32,675 nucleotides of DNA from Chara braunii (Eukaryota; Streptophyta; Charophyceae; Charales; Characeae), in the NCBI GenBank assembly GCA_003427395.1, contig BFEA01000378.1, positions 324,248 through 356,922 on the forward strand, written 5' to 3'. The stretch's first letter is position 1. Every line of letters starts with the position of its first letter. Both the position numbers and the translations under genes were made by a program. Below the pieces are notes generated by a model, which saw only the letters and a program-made list of their open reading frames with translations, was not told the origin of the DNA and searched no databases. Shown here in pieces: positions 17,004 to 27,361 of this stretch.

Positions 17004-17258
17004 TTTCTTTGTTATTTTTAACTATTTATTGTTATCATTATTTCCTGTTTACCTTCCTTGACTGGCATGTCGTTTCGAGGGAAGGCCGATAGGACTGGGT
17101 TTCGAACTCGAGTGGTGGTATTGCAGTCTAGGCGGGCACAACCCCTCGAATATCACCTGTACCGGGTTGAGTGTCTAGGTTTCGCTCGGTAGGGCCCAGC
17201 AGTTGTACTGCAGGTCAGATACGGTGGGCCAAACTTCTAAGCGCCACTTTTTCTTTCT

Positions 17259-17277
17259 GTTATTATTATTATTATTA

Positions 17278-17327
<50 letters not shown>

Positions 17328-17336
17328 GTTATTATT
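17259..17336 (+). repeat. (ATT)n microsatellite
   Basis: About 25 nearly pure ATT units with two GTT interruptions. A shorter ATT run is at 17698-17725. Confidence 0.95.
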
Positions 17337-17913
17337 TAGTTCCCCCATTTTCAGTTCCCGGCCGTCAATCTGTCACTTCATGGGGAAGGCTGCCGGTTCG
17401 GGTTTTCAGACTGCGGCCGCGATCCTATGGTCTGAGCCTTACCGGTCTTTCGTAAGTCATCTGTATCAGGCCTGCTTGTCTGAACCGCGCGCACCCCGAT
17501 GGCAAGGTTAAGAGGCAGGTACGGTGAGAACGAAAGAAAAAAGAAAGGAAAGAGAGGAAATAGGAAAAGAAGGAAAATGGAATCTCAGACTTGTGTGTGA
17601 AGTCCAGGGTGTGGTTCAGATGAGCCTGATGCACGAAGATGTTCTTGGGACGCAGTCTTTTCCTTTCCCTTTCCTTTTTTTTTTTCTGTGGTCATCATCA
17701 TTATTATTATTATTATTATTATTACTTAGTTTTCTACTTTTGAATTTCTACCTGTTGGCCTGTCCTTTCGCGGGAAGGCCAACGGTTCGAATTTCGAGCT
17801 AGCGGTCCACAACCAAAGTAGGCCGGCCTTACGAGTCCTGTCTGCGGGTGGTTTCCGGCCTGGTGCCGTGTGGTAAGACCCCAAAAGGAGGGCGACCCGC
17901 GGCCGCATCGGTA

Positions 17914-17953
17914 GGAGGCTTATCACCCCTGAGGAGGGTCATAAGCCCCCTCC
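17914..17953. other. Inverted repeat
   Basis: GGAGGCTTAT-ACCC is mirrored by GGGT-ATAAGCC-CCTCC around a short loop, giving a stem of roughly 15 pairs with a mismatch. No role is assigned. Confidence 0.5.
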
Positions 17954-18180
17954 TTGCCATCGGACGCAGGCACCCGGATATTGTAGTCCTAATTGTAGGC
18001 TTTAAAGGGGAAGAACCACCAATTGGTATCCCGTTATGGGACCGACGGTCTAAGTCTTTGGCAGTAATCGTGAACGGTGCTGGAATGGAACTCCGCCTGA
18101 CAGTCAGGGTCCAGACTGGAAATAACTTTGGGAGTTAATTAATTTTCTTTCTAATTCTGAATTTGTCCTTACCCTTCGGG

Positions 18181-18507
18181 AAAAGATCTTGGCAGAACCT
18201 ACCGTTTAGAGCACAGGGACCCTGGCGGGCAATGAGCCTATAAAGGAAAAGTGATAGAGCCGAGTGTTAGGCACGTCGTGAATGCTAGACATAGTTGCTG
18301 CTCTGGGGGTTTGAGTTTCATCGTAGCGCCCTGCTGGGACAACCTCAGAGCTGGGGACGTGCTGTGTTGGACAGAGAATCGCTCAGAGCGTGCTCTGCGT
18401 GCCGGAAACTGAGGCTTGTTGGGAGGTGGTTGCGGCTATAGCAGGCTACTGGCCTGCGTGTGTATTGCCAGTTGTTGTGCTATTCCGTGTGGACGGCTTA
18501 GCGTTGC
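18181..18507. other. No gene recognised
   Basis: Mixed-composition sequence between the module array and the ORF at 18508. No motif stands out. Confidence 0.4.
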
Positions 18508-19056
18508 GTGGAGGCCATAGTACTGAGTCTGACTATGGCACTGCATGGGTACAGGCCCGGGTACTGGTACCACCAGGCCCGTTGGAAGCCAGTGTCCGGG
18601 GAAGGGCCCTGGATTACCGTCATACTCAACTATGACGGTGGAGATGAGTTAGTACTGAAGATCAACGTGGAGGGAGCGAGAGAAGGGGAAATGCGGACTA
18701 ACTTGAAGTTACAGGACGTGATTTCGGAGGCAAGAGACCGGGCTGAGAGACGCTGCAGGCGGGACGGAGTGACGACAAGGCTACGGATAACGGTGGCCTA
18801 TCACGAGACTGAGACCTCTATGGACACAGCAGACCTGGAACAGATCCACCAGGATAGGGACTCAGGAGGGGAAAGCGAGATGAGTGATGCGGACCAGGAA
18901 ACGGATCTCAGTTCCTGGAACAGACCAGGCGAGATCGAGAAGCATCATCGACCCGCGAGGCCGGTGGAGGAGGGACCTGAGGCTAGCTCGAGGCAGCTGA
19001 CTCCCAGAGGTTGCGGGACTGGTGAAAAACAGAGCAAGGGGAAAAGACGGGTGTGA
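18508..19056 (+). CDS. Hypothetical 182-codon ORF
   Basis: I do not recognise this protein. The middle part (residues about 33-98) looks protein-like, with alternating hydrophobic positions in PWITVILNYDGGDELVLK and RLRITVAYHETET and a helical, charged stretch between them. The C-terminal 80 residues are Ser/Glu/Arg-rich and probably disordered. The segment VAYHETETSMDTADLEQI faintly resembles VVYFHGSDTKMHSTSSLLES of ORF1 in family D copy 1 (22327-22548), so it may be a third, distant relative. The start could be any of several ATGs (18508 or 18535). It could also be a chance ORF in GC-rich DNA. Confidence 0.3.
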   Translation: MEAIVLSLTMALHGYRPGYWYHQARWKPVSGEGPWITVILNYDGGDELVLKINVEGAREGEMRTNLKLQDVISEARDRAERRCRRDGVTTRLRITVAYHETETSMDTADLEQIHQDRDSGGESEMSDADQETDLSSWNRPGEIEKHHRPARPVEEGPEASSRQLTPRGCGTGEKQSKGKRRV

Positions 19057-22000
19057 GAGGGCGCGCAACAGGTCAACAAGGAGGGACGAGAGCTGAACGT
19101 ACGTGTGCGAGATGCTGACGTCAACTGGACTGCGGTGCGAGACAAACCGCAGAGAGCGGGTACGCTTGCGAGTCGGGTTGAACAAGGGCAGTGATCGAGT
19201 CGAGAGGTGGTTACGTACACGCACGAGCTGCATATAGCAAGGTCAGGGGCAATGTGAGAGAGGGTGGGCTGTGCACCCGACACCCGCGTGGCAACCTGAT
19301 AGAGCGAGACGAGAGGGTCAACGACAGAAAAGGGAAGAGACGAGAACTGAACTGCAGTGAGTGACTAGCCAGCGAGGAGAGGACATACTGAGATAGACCG
19401 TACTGATGGACATGTGTAAGGCAGAGAGTTCACAGCCGAGTGAGAAGGTGGACAACAGATAGGGAGACTTGACGGATGAGCGGGGTATGAGCTTGCGCAG
19501 CGCGGCTGATGTCAGCGTGTGAGCATAGTACTGGGGCGTACTGTTGATATCAACACATGCACATGTTACAGAAAATGCGTGGCTGACGTTGAAGCGGAGA
19601 CATGAGGGGAGGAGGTCATAGTTGGTATCTGAGATTACCCGCCCTTGCCTCATATTGGAGTAGAAAGACGGGGCGAACACAGGGTCTTGGCTAGCGAGTG
19701 ACCAATGACCAGAACGAGGGAACGAGGTGGTTGACGTCTTTATTGCCTGGCTTGGAGTAGCGAGAATTTTGTCCTTCGGAGTTCTGAGCAGTCATCTTAG
19801 GGCAGCTTAAGAGCTGTCAGGGAAAGCTTGTGGCGATCAGCGCGTCTTCCACGGGCAGCTCCCTCCCAATGTTGCAGAAACAGGCCCCTCGCGCTCGCTC
19901 ACTGGCTGCTATCAAGCTCTGTACACTAACGGGGGAGGCTCAACACATCAGCCCCGATTGGTGGGTGCGTTATCTGATCCGCCAAGAACTAGTTGATAAG
20001 CGAATTGTGAGGGGATAGACAAGAAAGGGGTTGAGCAGGGGCGAGAGAGTGCAGGTCACAGTAAGCAAGACGAGTCGGAGAGGCCTGAGTGTGTGGGCTC
20101 GCCACTAATGCAAATGTCACCAAGTAAAGAGCAACCTATGACTGAACAAGATGCGTGCGATAACAGACGATGGACTCTATATTAAAGTAGAAGCCTGATT
20201 TATGAGGGCGCGCGGAATGAGATTGAGGGCTATGAGAGAAAGGGTCCTCTTCTCCTTTTGAAGGAGATTTCAAACTACTGGCTGGTGTACCCGCTCTGAC
20301 GATCAACTGTCTTGTCACTCCCATGTGACTTTCAGCTTGTAGCGGGTACTGCTATTTTAGGTCATCGACGCGTTCCTTTGTAACTGCATCGGACGAGCTC
20401 TCAGATAAGATGCCAGCCTTTACAAAATAATTCCTTTTGTTTCCATTAATTTCGGTCTCCTTTTCTTGTCTGGTTATTCAGAGCAATCAATCGTTGTTAA
20501 AGGGGTAAGCCCTCAGTAGATCGTGTAGGCGAGTGAATAGGGGAATAGCCTCAACTCAAATCAACGGTTTGAAGCTTGTCAATGTAAAGGCCACTAGTTT
20601 GAGTGATTAGCAGGTCTGAAGCTGTTGGATGTTCTTGGCGTTGACGAATCACTACATTTGTCTATTGGATGTTTTTTTTCCCTGTGTTGTGCTTAAGTCC
20701 ATTGGGGGAGGAGACTATAGATACAATCTGGACTTTAACACTTCCTTCTCTTACTTCTTCAGATGCGTATGAGCGCACTGTGTGATTCCACCGAGTGACT
20801 GCATTGTGTGACAGTGCTGTATGATTGCATTTGCTCGACTGCACCATGCGATTGCTTCGCGAGACTACGTAAGGGCGTGAGTACTTTTGGCCTGCATTTG
20901 CCCGCCTGATTGAATGGCTGTCTGTAGTGGTAAGAGTTCGATTGTGCTCTGTGGTAAACTGGAAGCGCGACTGTGTAAGCCTGTGAATGCTCGAGTGAGT
21001 GGACTGAAGACATTGCGAGTCTGATGACTGCAGACCGGTTTTTCAATCGAATATGCGGGTCCCTTTGTAAGGCTCACCGAGTGGGCTTGTGTGTCAAAAG
21101 GGAGGTGTAGAAATGCTTTCTATTGGTTGCGTTCTATGCCTTAACTTTTGACTGGATGGGGAAAAGAAAGTCGGTACTGAGAAAAATCTCATACATTCTC
21201 GTTAAATTCTTACTTCATGGTGACTAAGTGTTTATTTTGTCGGGGTTGAGGTAAGGCCCAACTCAATGGCAAGCAATCTGAGTATCTTTATAGCTGATAG
21301 GGTTTTGACTAGGTGATGAGAAGTCATTGCAAGCATCCCTTTCCTTTCTTTTTCCTTGCTTCGTAAGAGCTTCTTGCTTCAGTTGACCTCTATGCAAACG
21401 ATGACAGCTTGAGTGCTGGAGCAGATTTCTCAGAGCCCCTTTTTCACTTGTTTTTACTTGTTCACTGAACCTGAGCGCGGGCTGGTCAAGTGCCAGAGAA
21501 TAGAGCTCTTAAGCGAAAACTTGAGCTCTGAGCCCTGGCTGAATCGAACTCATGTTTGAGGTAGTGTGTGAGTGAACGAGCTGGCGATACTCGATTATGC
21601 TTGGGCTAAAGGTGTAGGGTGGTCGAGCTATGTAACGAGGCCTACCAAGCAGTGCTCAGACTCGTCTTGGACTCAGAGCCTCTGCTCTTGGACTGAAAGT
21701 TTTGATCACGTGAACCTTTCCCTGAGTATTGGTACCCATAGACCCAGAGCGCTGTGCAGCAAATCAGAGCCAGTGAGGGCACGTGTACACCAATCCGATT
21801 ATGTGAGTTTTCGAATGCTAGCTCGGATCAATGAGTACGTGGTCATAGAAAGGGCTACTGACCATATCTCCCGTTGCTAGTAATCAGAATGGCTCTTCTC
21901 AGAACTAGAGCCGAGTGATGAACCAAAGACGGAGGGATGTTGCGCATCCGAAAGCCTTTTGACGTTAGCGGTCTAGATTCCGGTTTTCTCCAGTGCTAAA

Positions 22001-22229
22001 GTGAAGAACACTTGGATTTGACCCGCTCATTATGAGATAAGGGATCGAGCGCGAACTTTATGCGCAAGAAGATCCGTGTATCGTGGGAAAAGAAAGTGAC
22101 CTTCACACATCTAGCATGATTCAGTATCAGCCATAATTGGTACGCTTGCTATATGGCCCAGATTAGGTGGCAGTACTGTGTCCACAAAACTCGCCCGCAG
22201 GCTGCTTCGTTGTTACCCGAACTCGTAAG
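19057..22229. other. Long stretch with no recognisable gene
   Basis: GA-rich sequence follows to about 19480, with recurring GTCAAC words also seen near 25070-25120. After that the composition is mixed. Short open frames (for example 19318-19680 minus, 20759-21046 minus and 21572-21880 plus) have no domain. A small hairpin TCTCCTT-TTG-AAGGAGA lies near 20249. Short GTGTGATT and GACTGCA words recur at 20775-20860, suggesting an old minisatellite. Confidence 0.45.
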
Positions 22230-22326
22230 AATTTGACGGAATCATGAAAGAGGATGAAGCCATCGTGTTGAAAACCGGTCAAACAGGAACAAGAGTGAGG
22301 GGTGGGAGGAAGGAGCACATCACGAT

Positions 22327-22548
22327 ATGGAGAAACACAGGCAAGTCCAGAGGGAGTCTGCGATTGAAATAGCAGGGGAGAGAAAATACATTGAATACGT
22401 AGTCTACTTCCACGGATCTGATACCAAGATGCATAGTACTAGTTCCTTGCTAGAAAGCGTGGAACAGAGCAAAACTTGCATGAGCAAATTACCATTTCCA
22501 GAACTCTACCAGCATCTAAGCAGTGTCAGTTCGCAGCTCCTTTCTTGA
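22327..22548 (+). pseudogene. Family D ORF1, copy 1
   Basis: The 73-codon ORF contains RESAIEIAGERKYIEYVVYF, then HGSDTKMHSTSSLLESVEQS. It aligns with the 53-codon ORF at 29417-29578 (RESAIRRVGEEKYVAHVIYF, then YGSESKVHSTGSFLETVEQA). The conserved pattern is a strand-like hydrophobic segment, a Gly-Ser-acidic turn, HST and an amphipathic helix ending VEQ. No known family is recognised. It lies about 1.1 kb upstream of ORF2 in the same direction. A short upstream ATG reading (MKEDEAIVLK) resembles MRDEEILVVK in copy 2, but in a different frame in both. The true N-terminus is therefore uncertain. Whether this copy is intact is unknown. Confidence 0.5.
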
Positions 22549-23680
22549 TTCGAAGATGCTAGAGTCCGCAATCTAGGTATTTCAGTGCATATTCAGGCAA
22601 CTAGAAAACAGGCTCAGGCGACAGGGGACCAGGAGATCTAATTCAGACGGTCAGAAACCGGGTCTAAGAACGACAGTCAGACATAGAGTTCAGATTGGCG
22701 ATCAAAACAGCAATCAGAAATGGCAGTCAGAAAGTGGTTTTTCAAAGGTAACCCTTGAGAATAGTGTTCAGGACAGAGTTCGAGAGGCGTTCTGACAATA
22801 CTCAGAACCATACCCAGAATCACACTCAAGGTTATACTCAGAACTACACCTAGAATCATACTCAGAACCTTGCTCGAGGCTGTGCTCAGAGCAGCACTCA
22901 GTGTAATGTTCGGTGTCAAGGATAGTACCCAAGGTAGTCCTTCGAGTGACATTCAGTACTCAGAGTTGTGCCCATGACAGTTCATGACAGTGTTTAGCTG
23001 CCATCCAGTCACTACTTGACCATTATATTAGTCAATATCCAATAGATAAACTCTCGGCAACCAACAGTCTGAAAGAGCTTTTCAGAGCAACATTCGGAAC
23101 ACTGTTCAGAAACGGCACTCAACAGAGGGCTAGCCACAACCTATTGTTCTTAACCAGAAGAAAGTCCGTTTGAATTGCAGCAAACATTCACTGATAAACA
23201 GAGGCAATCTTCAGCAGCATTCTATTTTCAGTCAGGCAATCTTCAGCAGCGCACGGCTTCTTGATTAGTAATTAATCAGTGAAATCAGGTCCTCAGACGG
23301 CAGCCAAGCGACATCCGATCGGTGTCTAGTCAACAAAGTTTTCAGCAACCAGACTTGAAATCAGTCCATTTGTCCGGACGTTAAGTAGTCAACCCGGCAA
23401 CCAGTTCAGCAACTCAAGGAGCAAATCCAGCAAACGATCCCACGAAACAGCAGCCAGTTCAGCAACCAATCAACGTCTAATCGGTGTTTAGTTAGCAACC
23501 TCAGCTACAGCCAGACGGACATAACACTCAGACACAGTTTTTCAGAGACAGCATTTGAAAACGGCGGTCACAAAACATCAACAAGGGACAACAACCGGAA
23601 AACAGTCTCAGGAACAGCAGCATTCTTATCAGGAACAGTGTTCAGAAACGACAGTCGACGGGTAGCCGAAGTAGTCTTCC
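22549..23680 (+). repeat. CAG-rich spacer with short tandem words
   Basis: Between ORF1 and ORF2 the sequence is built from short CAGTCAGAA-, CTCAGAAC- and CAGCAACCAGTT-like words, densest at 22680-22960 and 23220-23660. The ATACTCAGAAC words around 22800-22910 recur every 15-30 bp and create a pseudo-repetitive minus-strand reading. Copy 2 has the same kind of sequence, but shorter (29640-29930). Confidence 0.6.
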
Positions 23681-24318
23681 ATGAGTACAGTTGAATCCTT
23701 TCAAGTCAGCGAGTCAGTGCTGGCCAACCTCAATCGGATCTCATGCAAAGAGGCATTTCATTATCAGTATGTTAGTGCTATTGGTTTCAGACGGGGAGAT
23801 CTGTCAATCTTCGTTGTCCAGGCCAGTTTTGCTGATGGCACTATTCATGATCTGAGGCCTTATCTGAAGAAGGGCAAGGAGACTCATGAGCTTTTTGATC
23901 CAGTCTGGATCTCTGCCACTTAATATCTTGAGAAGAGAGAGAGGGAGCTTGATGAGAGTGGTACTCTGTTGATTCGCAGCTTAGGGCCTATGCTCTATAC
24001 TGACTATCCTAGGCCTCCAGTCCCTCAGATGGCACAAGTTGGCTGGATATGATCAGTTTGGCAAAAAGATATATCTCTCCTGTGGTGATCGACATTGAGG
24101 CGTTGACAAAGCCCACCGAGTACCCCTACCTCAGATGAGGGGTCTTTTCAGTGGATGGACTGCCTACCTTGTGGGAGGAGTTCTGCTCCATGGTTGACTA
24201 CCGTGTCATGTGCCTTGGATGGCCGTGTTCAGAGCTTGCTGGCTACAGGTGGCTTTTTGTCACGAAGCCCCAATCTCATATTGTACGTGCGCGTGGGTCA
24301 CGGCACCAAGAGGGATGA
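23681..24318 (+). pseudogene. Family D ORF2, copy 1 (unknown protein, broken)
   Basis: The first frame has 80 codons from ATG 23681: MSTVESFQVSESVL, YQYVSAIGFRRGDLSIFVVQ, then GTIHDLRPYLKKGKETHELF and DPVWISA before TAA at 23921-23923. The same frame continues with ERELDESG and GPMLYTDYPRPPVP. A missing 10-nt block then shifts it, and the next frame reads DGTSWLDMISLAKRYISPVV, EALTKPTEYPYLR (TGA), LPTLWEEFCSMVDYRVMCLG and LAGYRWLF, ending RGSRHQEG with TGA at 24316. The ancestral product was about 210 residues, soluble-looking, with no signal peptide or membrane segment. I recognise no family. Copy 2 shows the same order. Confidence 0.7.
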
Positions 24319-24788
24319 GTGAGGACTCTTGAGAGGTGCTGACCATGCTCATTCATGTGTACTTTCTGAGATTATTATGAGTTCTCATTCTTCCCTCGTT
24401 CAATCGCCCATGTTCTTGCTCGAGTCAGTCAGTCTTGTTTTCTGCATTATTCTTGCTTGATGAATGCCTTTGCGGATGTTTTGTCACAGTTCTCAAAATC
24501 CGATTGATATAATTGATGCATGCGTAGCACCCCATAATTTTATGATTATTATTTGCCTAATTCTCTGCTGTTCCGAATCAAAATAAAAGATTCCTAAGAC
24601 CGGGGACCGGCGAAGACCGCAATTGAAGGGTCTCGCTAGAAGCCGGACGCACACAACAGGAAGGGATTTGCATTATTTAATTTATTTTATTTATTGCAAT
24701 CACATTCAAAATCCTGCGTGACAGCCTGTTGGCTTTCCGGTCGCCCGAAGTGGCTCGGCTGGGAAAAATTGCGACAGCGCGCGCGCCT

Positions 24789-24813
<25 letters not shown>
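24319..24813 (+). other. Family D 3' region, copy 1
   Basis: Conserved with 30591-31100. Notable blocks are GAGGACTCTTGA, TTATTATGAGTTCT, TTTTATGATTATTA, AAAATAAAAGATTCCTAAG (poly(A)-signal type, near 24580), then GGGGACCGGCGAAGACC, an AT-rich tract at about 24671-24700 and GCCTGTTGGCTTTC. It ends in GCGCGCGC and (GA)n at 24789-24813. The arrangement resembles a transcript 3' end followed by an LTR-like or promoter-like block. Confidence 0.6.
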
Positions 24814-24819
<6 letters not shown>

Positions 24820-25408
24820 TTGGATGGTCTGGAGCGGTGGCAAGAGGACCATCTGCCTGTCGAGCCTGTGAAAAATGGGCTTGAGGCCAATTCACGGATA
24901 GAGGCAGAGAGAGAAGTGACGGTGACGAGCGTGACAGTCGTGCTCAAGAACGAGAGAGTGAAGAGGCCCAGAGGTCAATCGAGCGTCGGCGAGCCCTCGA
25001 GAGAGAAGCGAGCAGTTGCTAGACTACGAAAAAGGAAGGGATGAGCATTCAAGAGAGTGAGAAAACACGCGACGAGGACACTCAAGAGTGAGAGGGGAGA
25101 GACTGAGAGGTCAACGAGGGTCTGAGTAGTTCACGTGCGACCAAGGGGACAGTGTTCGATTGGCGGAGAGAGTGGGAGAAAGTGTGGCGGTGCACGGAGT
25201 AGCCATGGTGGACGTCAGCCACTTCAGCAGATATCTGGTCCTACGAGATAATCGTCATCAGCCTGCAACTTGCGCAGAGCATTGAAAAGGAAACGTTGCG
25301 TCTTTGTCAGTTGACGCTGTGCTCTCTTCTGAGCGAAAGGTTTCAAGCGCTTGCTCTGGTCAACTAGTGTGAGGTCGATGGGATCCTAAGCCCACTTTGG
25401 TCATAGTC

Positions 25409-25486
25409 AAAGAGTACGTGAGGGAGGTATTGTGAGAGGTCGCAGTGAAAGAGTACGTGATGGAGGTATTGTGAGAGACGTGAGCA
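25409..25486. repeat. 39-bp tandem duplication
   Basis: AAAGAGTACGTGAGGGAGG at 25409 recurs as AAAGAGTACGTGATGGAGG at 25448, each followed by TATTGTGAGAG. Confidence 0.85.
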
Positions 25487-25495
25487 GCGTGCCAA

Positions 25496-25799
25496 GAGAC
25501 AGAAGAGGGGAACACTTAGCGAGAGAGGGAGCGAGCGGAACCGCCGTACGGTTGACTCTCTCGAGGATACCTGGCTTACTGCAGCAAGGGGAGAAACTCA
25601 AAGGTGAAAGCGAGATCAGACACTGAGAACGTCTTCTCGTCGTCGTCGAGACAGAAGAGGGGAACACTTAGCGAGAGAGGGAGCGAGCGAAACCGCCTTA
25701 CGGTTGACTCTCTCGAGGATACCTGGCTTACTGCAGCAAGGGGAGAAACTCAAAGGTGAAAGCGAGATCAGACACTGAGAACGTCTCCTCGTCGTCGTC
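25496..25799. repeat. 152-bp tandem duplication, almost identical
   Basis: The unit beginning GAGACAGAAGAGGGGAACAC at 25496 is repeated at 25648. By eye I find about three differences in 152 bp (for example CCGCCGTACGG against CCGCCTTACGG). Both copies end in a CTCGTCGTCGTCG run, which may have mediated the duplication. The low divergence suggests a recent event. Confidence 0.92.
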
Positions 25800-26851
25800 G
25801 ATGTCACCTTCCTGCAAGCACTAGCTCGCTCTTATGGAGATGAAGCCTCCAACTCCTGGGTGGAACCAGCTAGTACAGGTCGGGGAGAAGGTCGTGCTCT
25901 CGATTATGCTCAAGAAAGATGAGTGGAGACGGGTGTGCGCCTTGCTCTTGTCATCGATGTCATCTTCTCTCTACTTTGGGCTATCTCGTAACTAGCGGGG
26001 TAAGATCTAGTGGGCGATGACTGTTGAGGGAGGATCAGCTATGTGATCACGTTCTTGACATCGTTGACATCAATTCTTCCCCGAACGGGCGCGACTCGCA
26101 GAGAATAGAAACGGAGACCATGTTGCAACGACGGGGAGGGTTGGAAAGGCAATTGGAAGAGGGCGCAAACGTTCAGGTTTCGTACTGCCCGTGACCGTTT
26201 GGTGTGCCATGCTATGGCTGAATGCTCACGCCCCATCCCCCTTTCTTGCAGACACTATTTATTGTGCATGTATTTTTCTCGCTTTGGGTTTCCTCGATGA
26301 ATTCACACCTGGTTCTCAGGTGGCGGCTGCTCTTGTCTATGCGCCATAGTTGGACGTTATACTCTCTGCTTGGCTCTCCATTGCGATTTGAGGCTGGGTC
26401 TTTCCTCTTAGTAGGTCCGATGATAGGCTCGTAGCTAGACGACTGTTGCGTTAAATTGAAACCATTGTGCTAGGCTCGCTTGCGGCTCTCCTATAAGTCG
26501 TATCATCAAGATCCTTGGCCTCTGGGTCAACTGCTGCTGTTATGGGCTCTTGTATAGATTCTCAAAGTTATTACTAAGAGTGACTTTGCTCCCTCATTGC
26601 GCAGGTTACTGTTTACTCTTGCAAAACACTGACTCACCCGTTTAGTAGTCCGTCTACAGGTGTTGTAATTCTCTTCATCCGTGTTGTGGGCATCCTCTAG
26701 TTGAACTGGGCTTAATGAGGTTAAGCACCGGAGTGAGAGTTTGAAAATCTGGGTGAGTAAAAGGCAGAGGGCGAATACGGTGGTGAATTGGAAAATCAGG
26801 TGATATGTTTCTGGAGAGGGCCAAATGCGCCTTGACGCCCTGATAAGATAA

Positions 26852-27361
26852 GGTGTCTATCACCCTTGCCTGATAATTCTCTCACCTTATCATCACTTAT
26901 GATCTTCGCGGCATTGGTTTTTGTGTAACGGTTCATGCATGAGAATCGGTTAATAATTGAGGCAGTAATACTCGCTTTTCTTTTGACCCGAGTTAGCATG
27001 TCAAAGCATTGGAGTCTCATTAGATGGATGAAATCCGGTGACGAGTTAAAACTCCTAACGCTGGCTGCTCAAACCTTCAATTTTGGACAAAGGAAACTGT
27101 GAAGGTGGTGTCTATCACCCCTGCCTGAGAATTCTCTCACCTTATCATCACTTATGATCTCCGCGTCATTGGTTTTTGTGTAACTGTTAATGCATGAGAA
27201 TCGGTTAGCAAGTGAGGCAGTAATACTTGGTTTTCTTTTGACCCGAGTTAGCATGTAAATGCACTGCAGTCTCATCAGACGGATGAAATCCGATGACGAG
27301 TTAAAACCCCTAACGCTGTCTTCTCAAACCTTCAATTTTGGACAAAGGGAACTGTGAAGGT
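26852..27361. repeat. 255-bp tandem duplication
   Basis: The unit starting GGTGTCTATCACCC at 26852 repeats at 27107 with roughly 90 percent identity and no frame-changing gaps noticed. Each copy keeps a minus-strand open frame: 26796-27020 (74 codons) and 27069-27275 (68 codons). Both begin MRLQC and contain MLTRVKRK and YTKTN. Replacement changes are frequent between the two readings, so coding is not demonstrated. Confidence 0.9.

Larger units (their letters stand above)
17004..18180 (+). repeat. Degenerate array of a T-rich/(ATT)n plus GC-block module
   Basis: Three blocks share one layout: a T/ATT-rich tract followed by a GC block with the core TTTCG-GGGAAGGCC-ACGGTTCGAATTTCGAG. They lie at about 17004-17125, 17259-17415 and 17690-17800. 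A fourth, weaker copy starts near 18136 (CCTTACCCTTCGGGAAAAG). The GGTTCGAATTTC stretch resembles a pol III B box, so the modules may be SINE-like, with the ATT tract as the tail of the preceding copy. Spacing is irregular, about 250-430 bp. Confidence 0.45.
22230..24813 (+). mobile_element. Family D, copy 1 (two-ORF repeat of unknown class)
   Basis: This unit is homologous to 29317-31100. Shared parts in order are ORF1, a CAG-rich spacer, ORF2 with an identical ATGAGTACAGTT start, and a 3' region with GAGGACTCTTGA and TTATTATGAGTTCT blocks. Then come an AATAAA signal, a GC-rich block (GGGGACCGG-GAAGACC-CAATTGAAGGGTCTC), an AT-rich tract, CCTGTTGGCTTTC, and a GCGCGC plus (GA)n end. The spacer is about 1.1 kb here but only about 360 bp in copy 2. 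No RT, transposase or terminal repeats were recognised. The copies could be diverged LTRs, non-autonomous retroelements or a duplicated gene. Confidence 0.7.
24814..26851. other. GA-rich then mixed noncoding DNA
   Basis: 24814-25200 is GA-rich with GTCAAC and GAGAGAG words. An open plus frame (24694-25044) runs partly through the microsatellite and looks compositional. Two tandem duplications follow (listed separately). 25800-26850 has no recognisable gene. Confidence 0.4.

Noticed and set aside
17171-17511. Poly-Tyr and poly-Leu ORFs
   Set aside because: Produced by the (ATT)n microsatellite in different frames.
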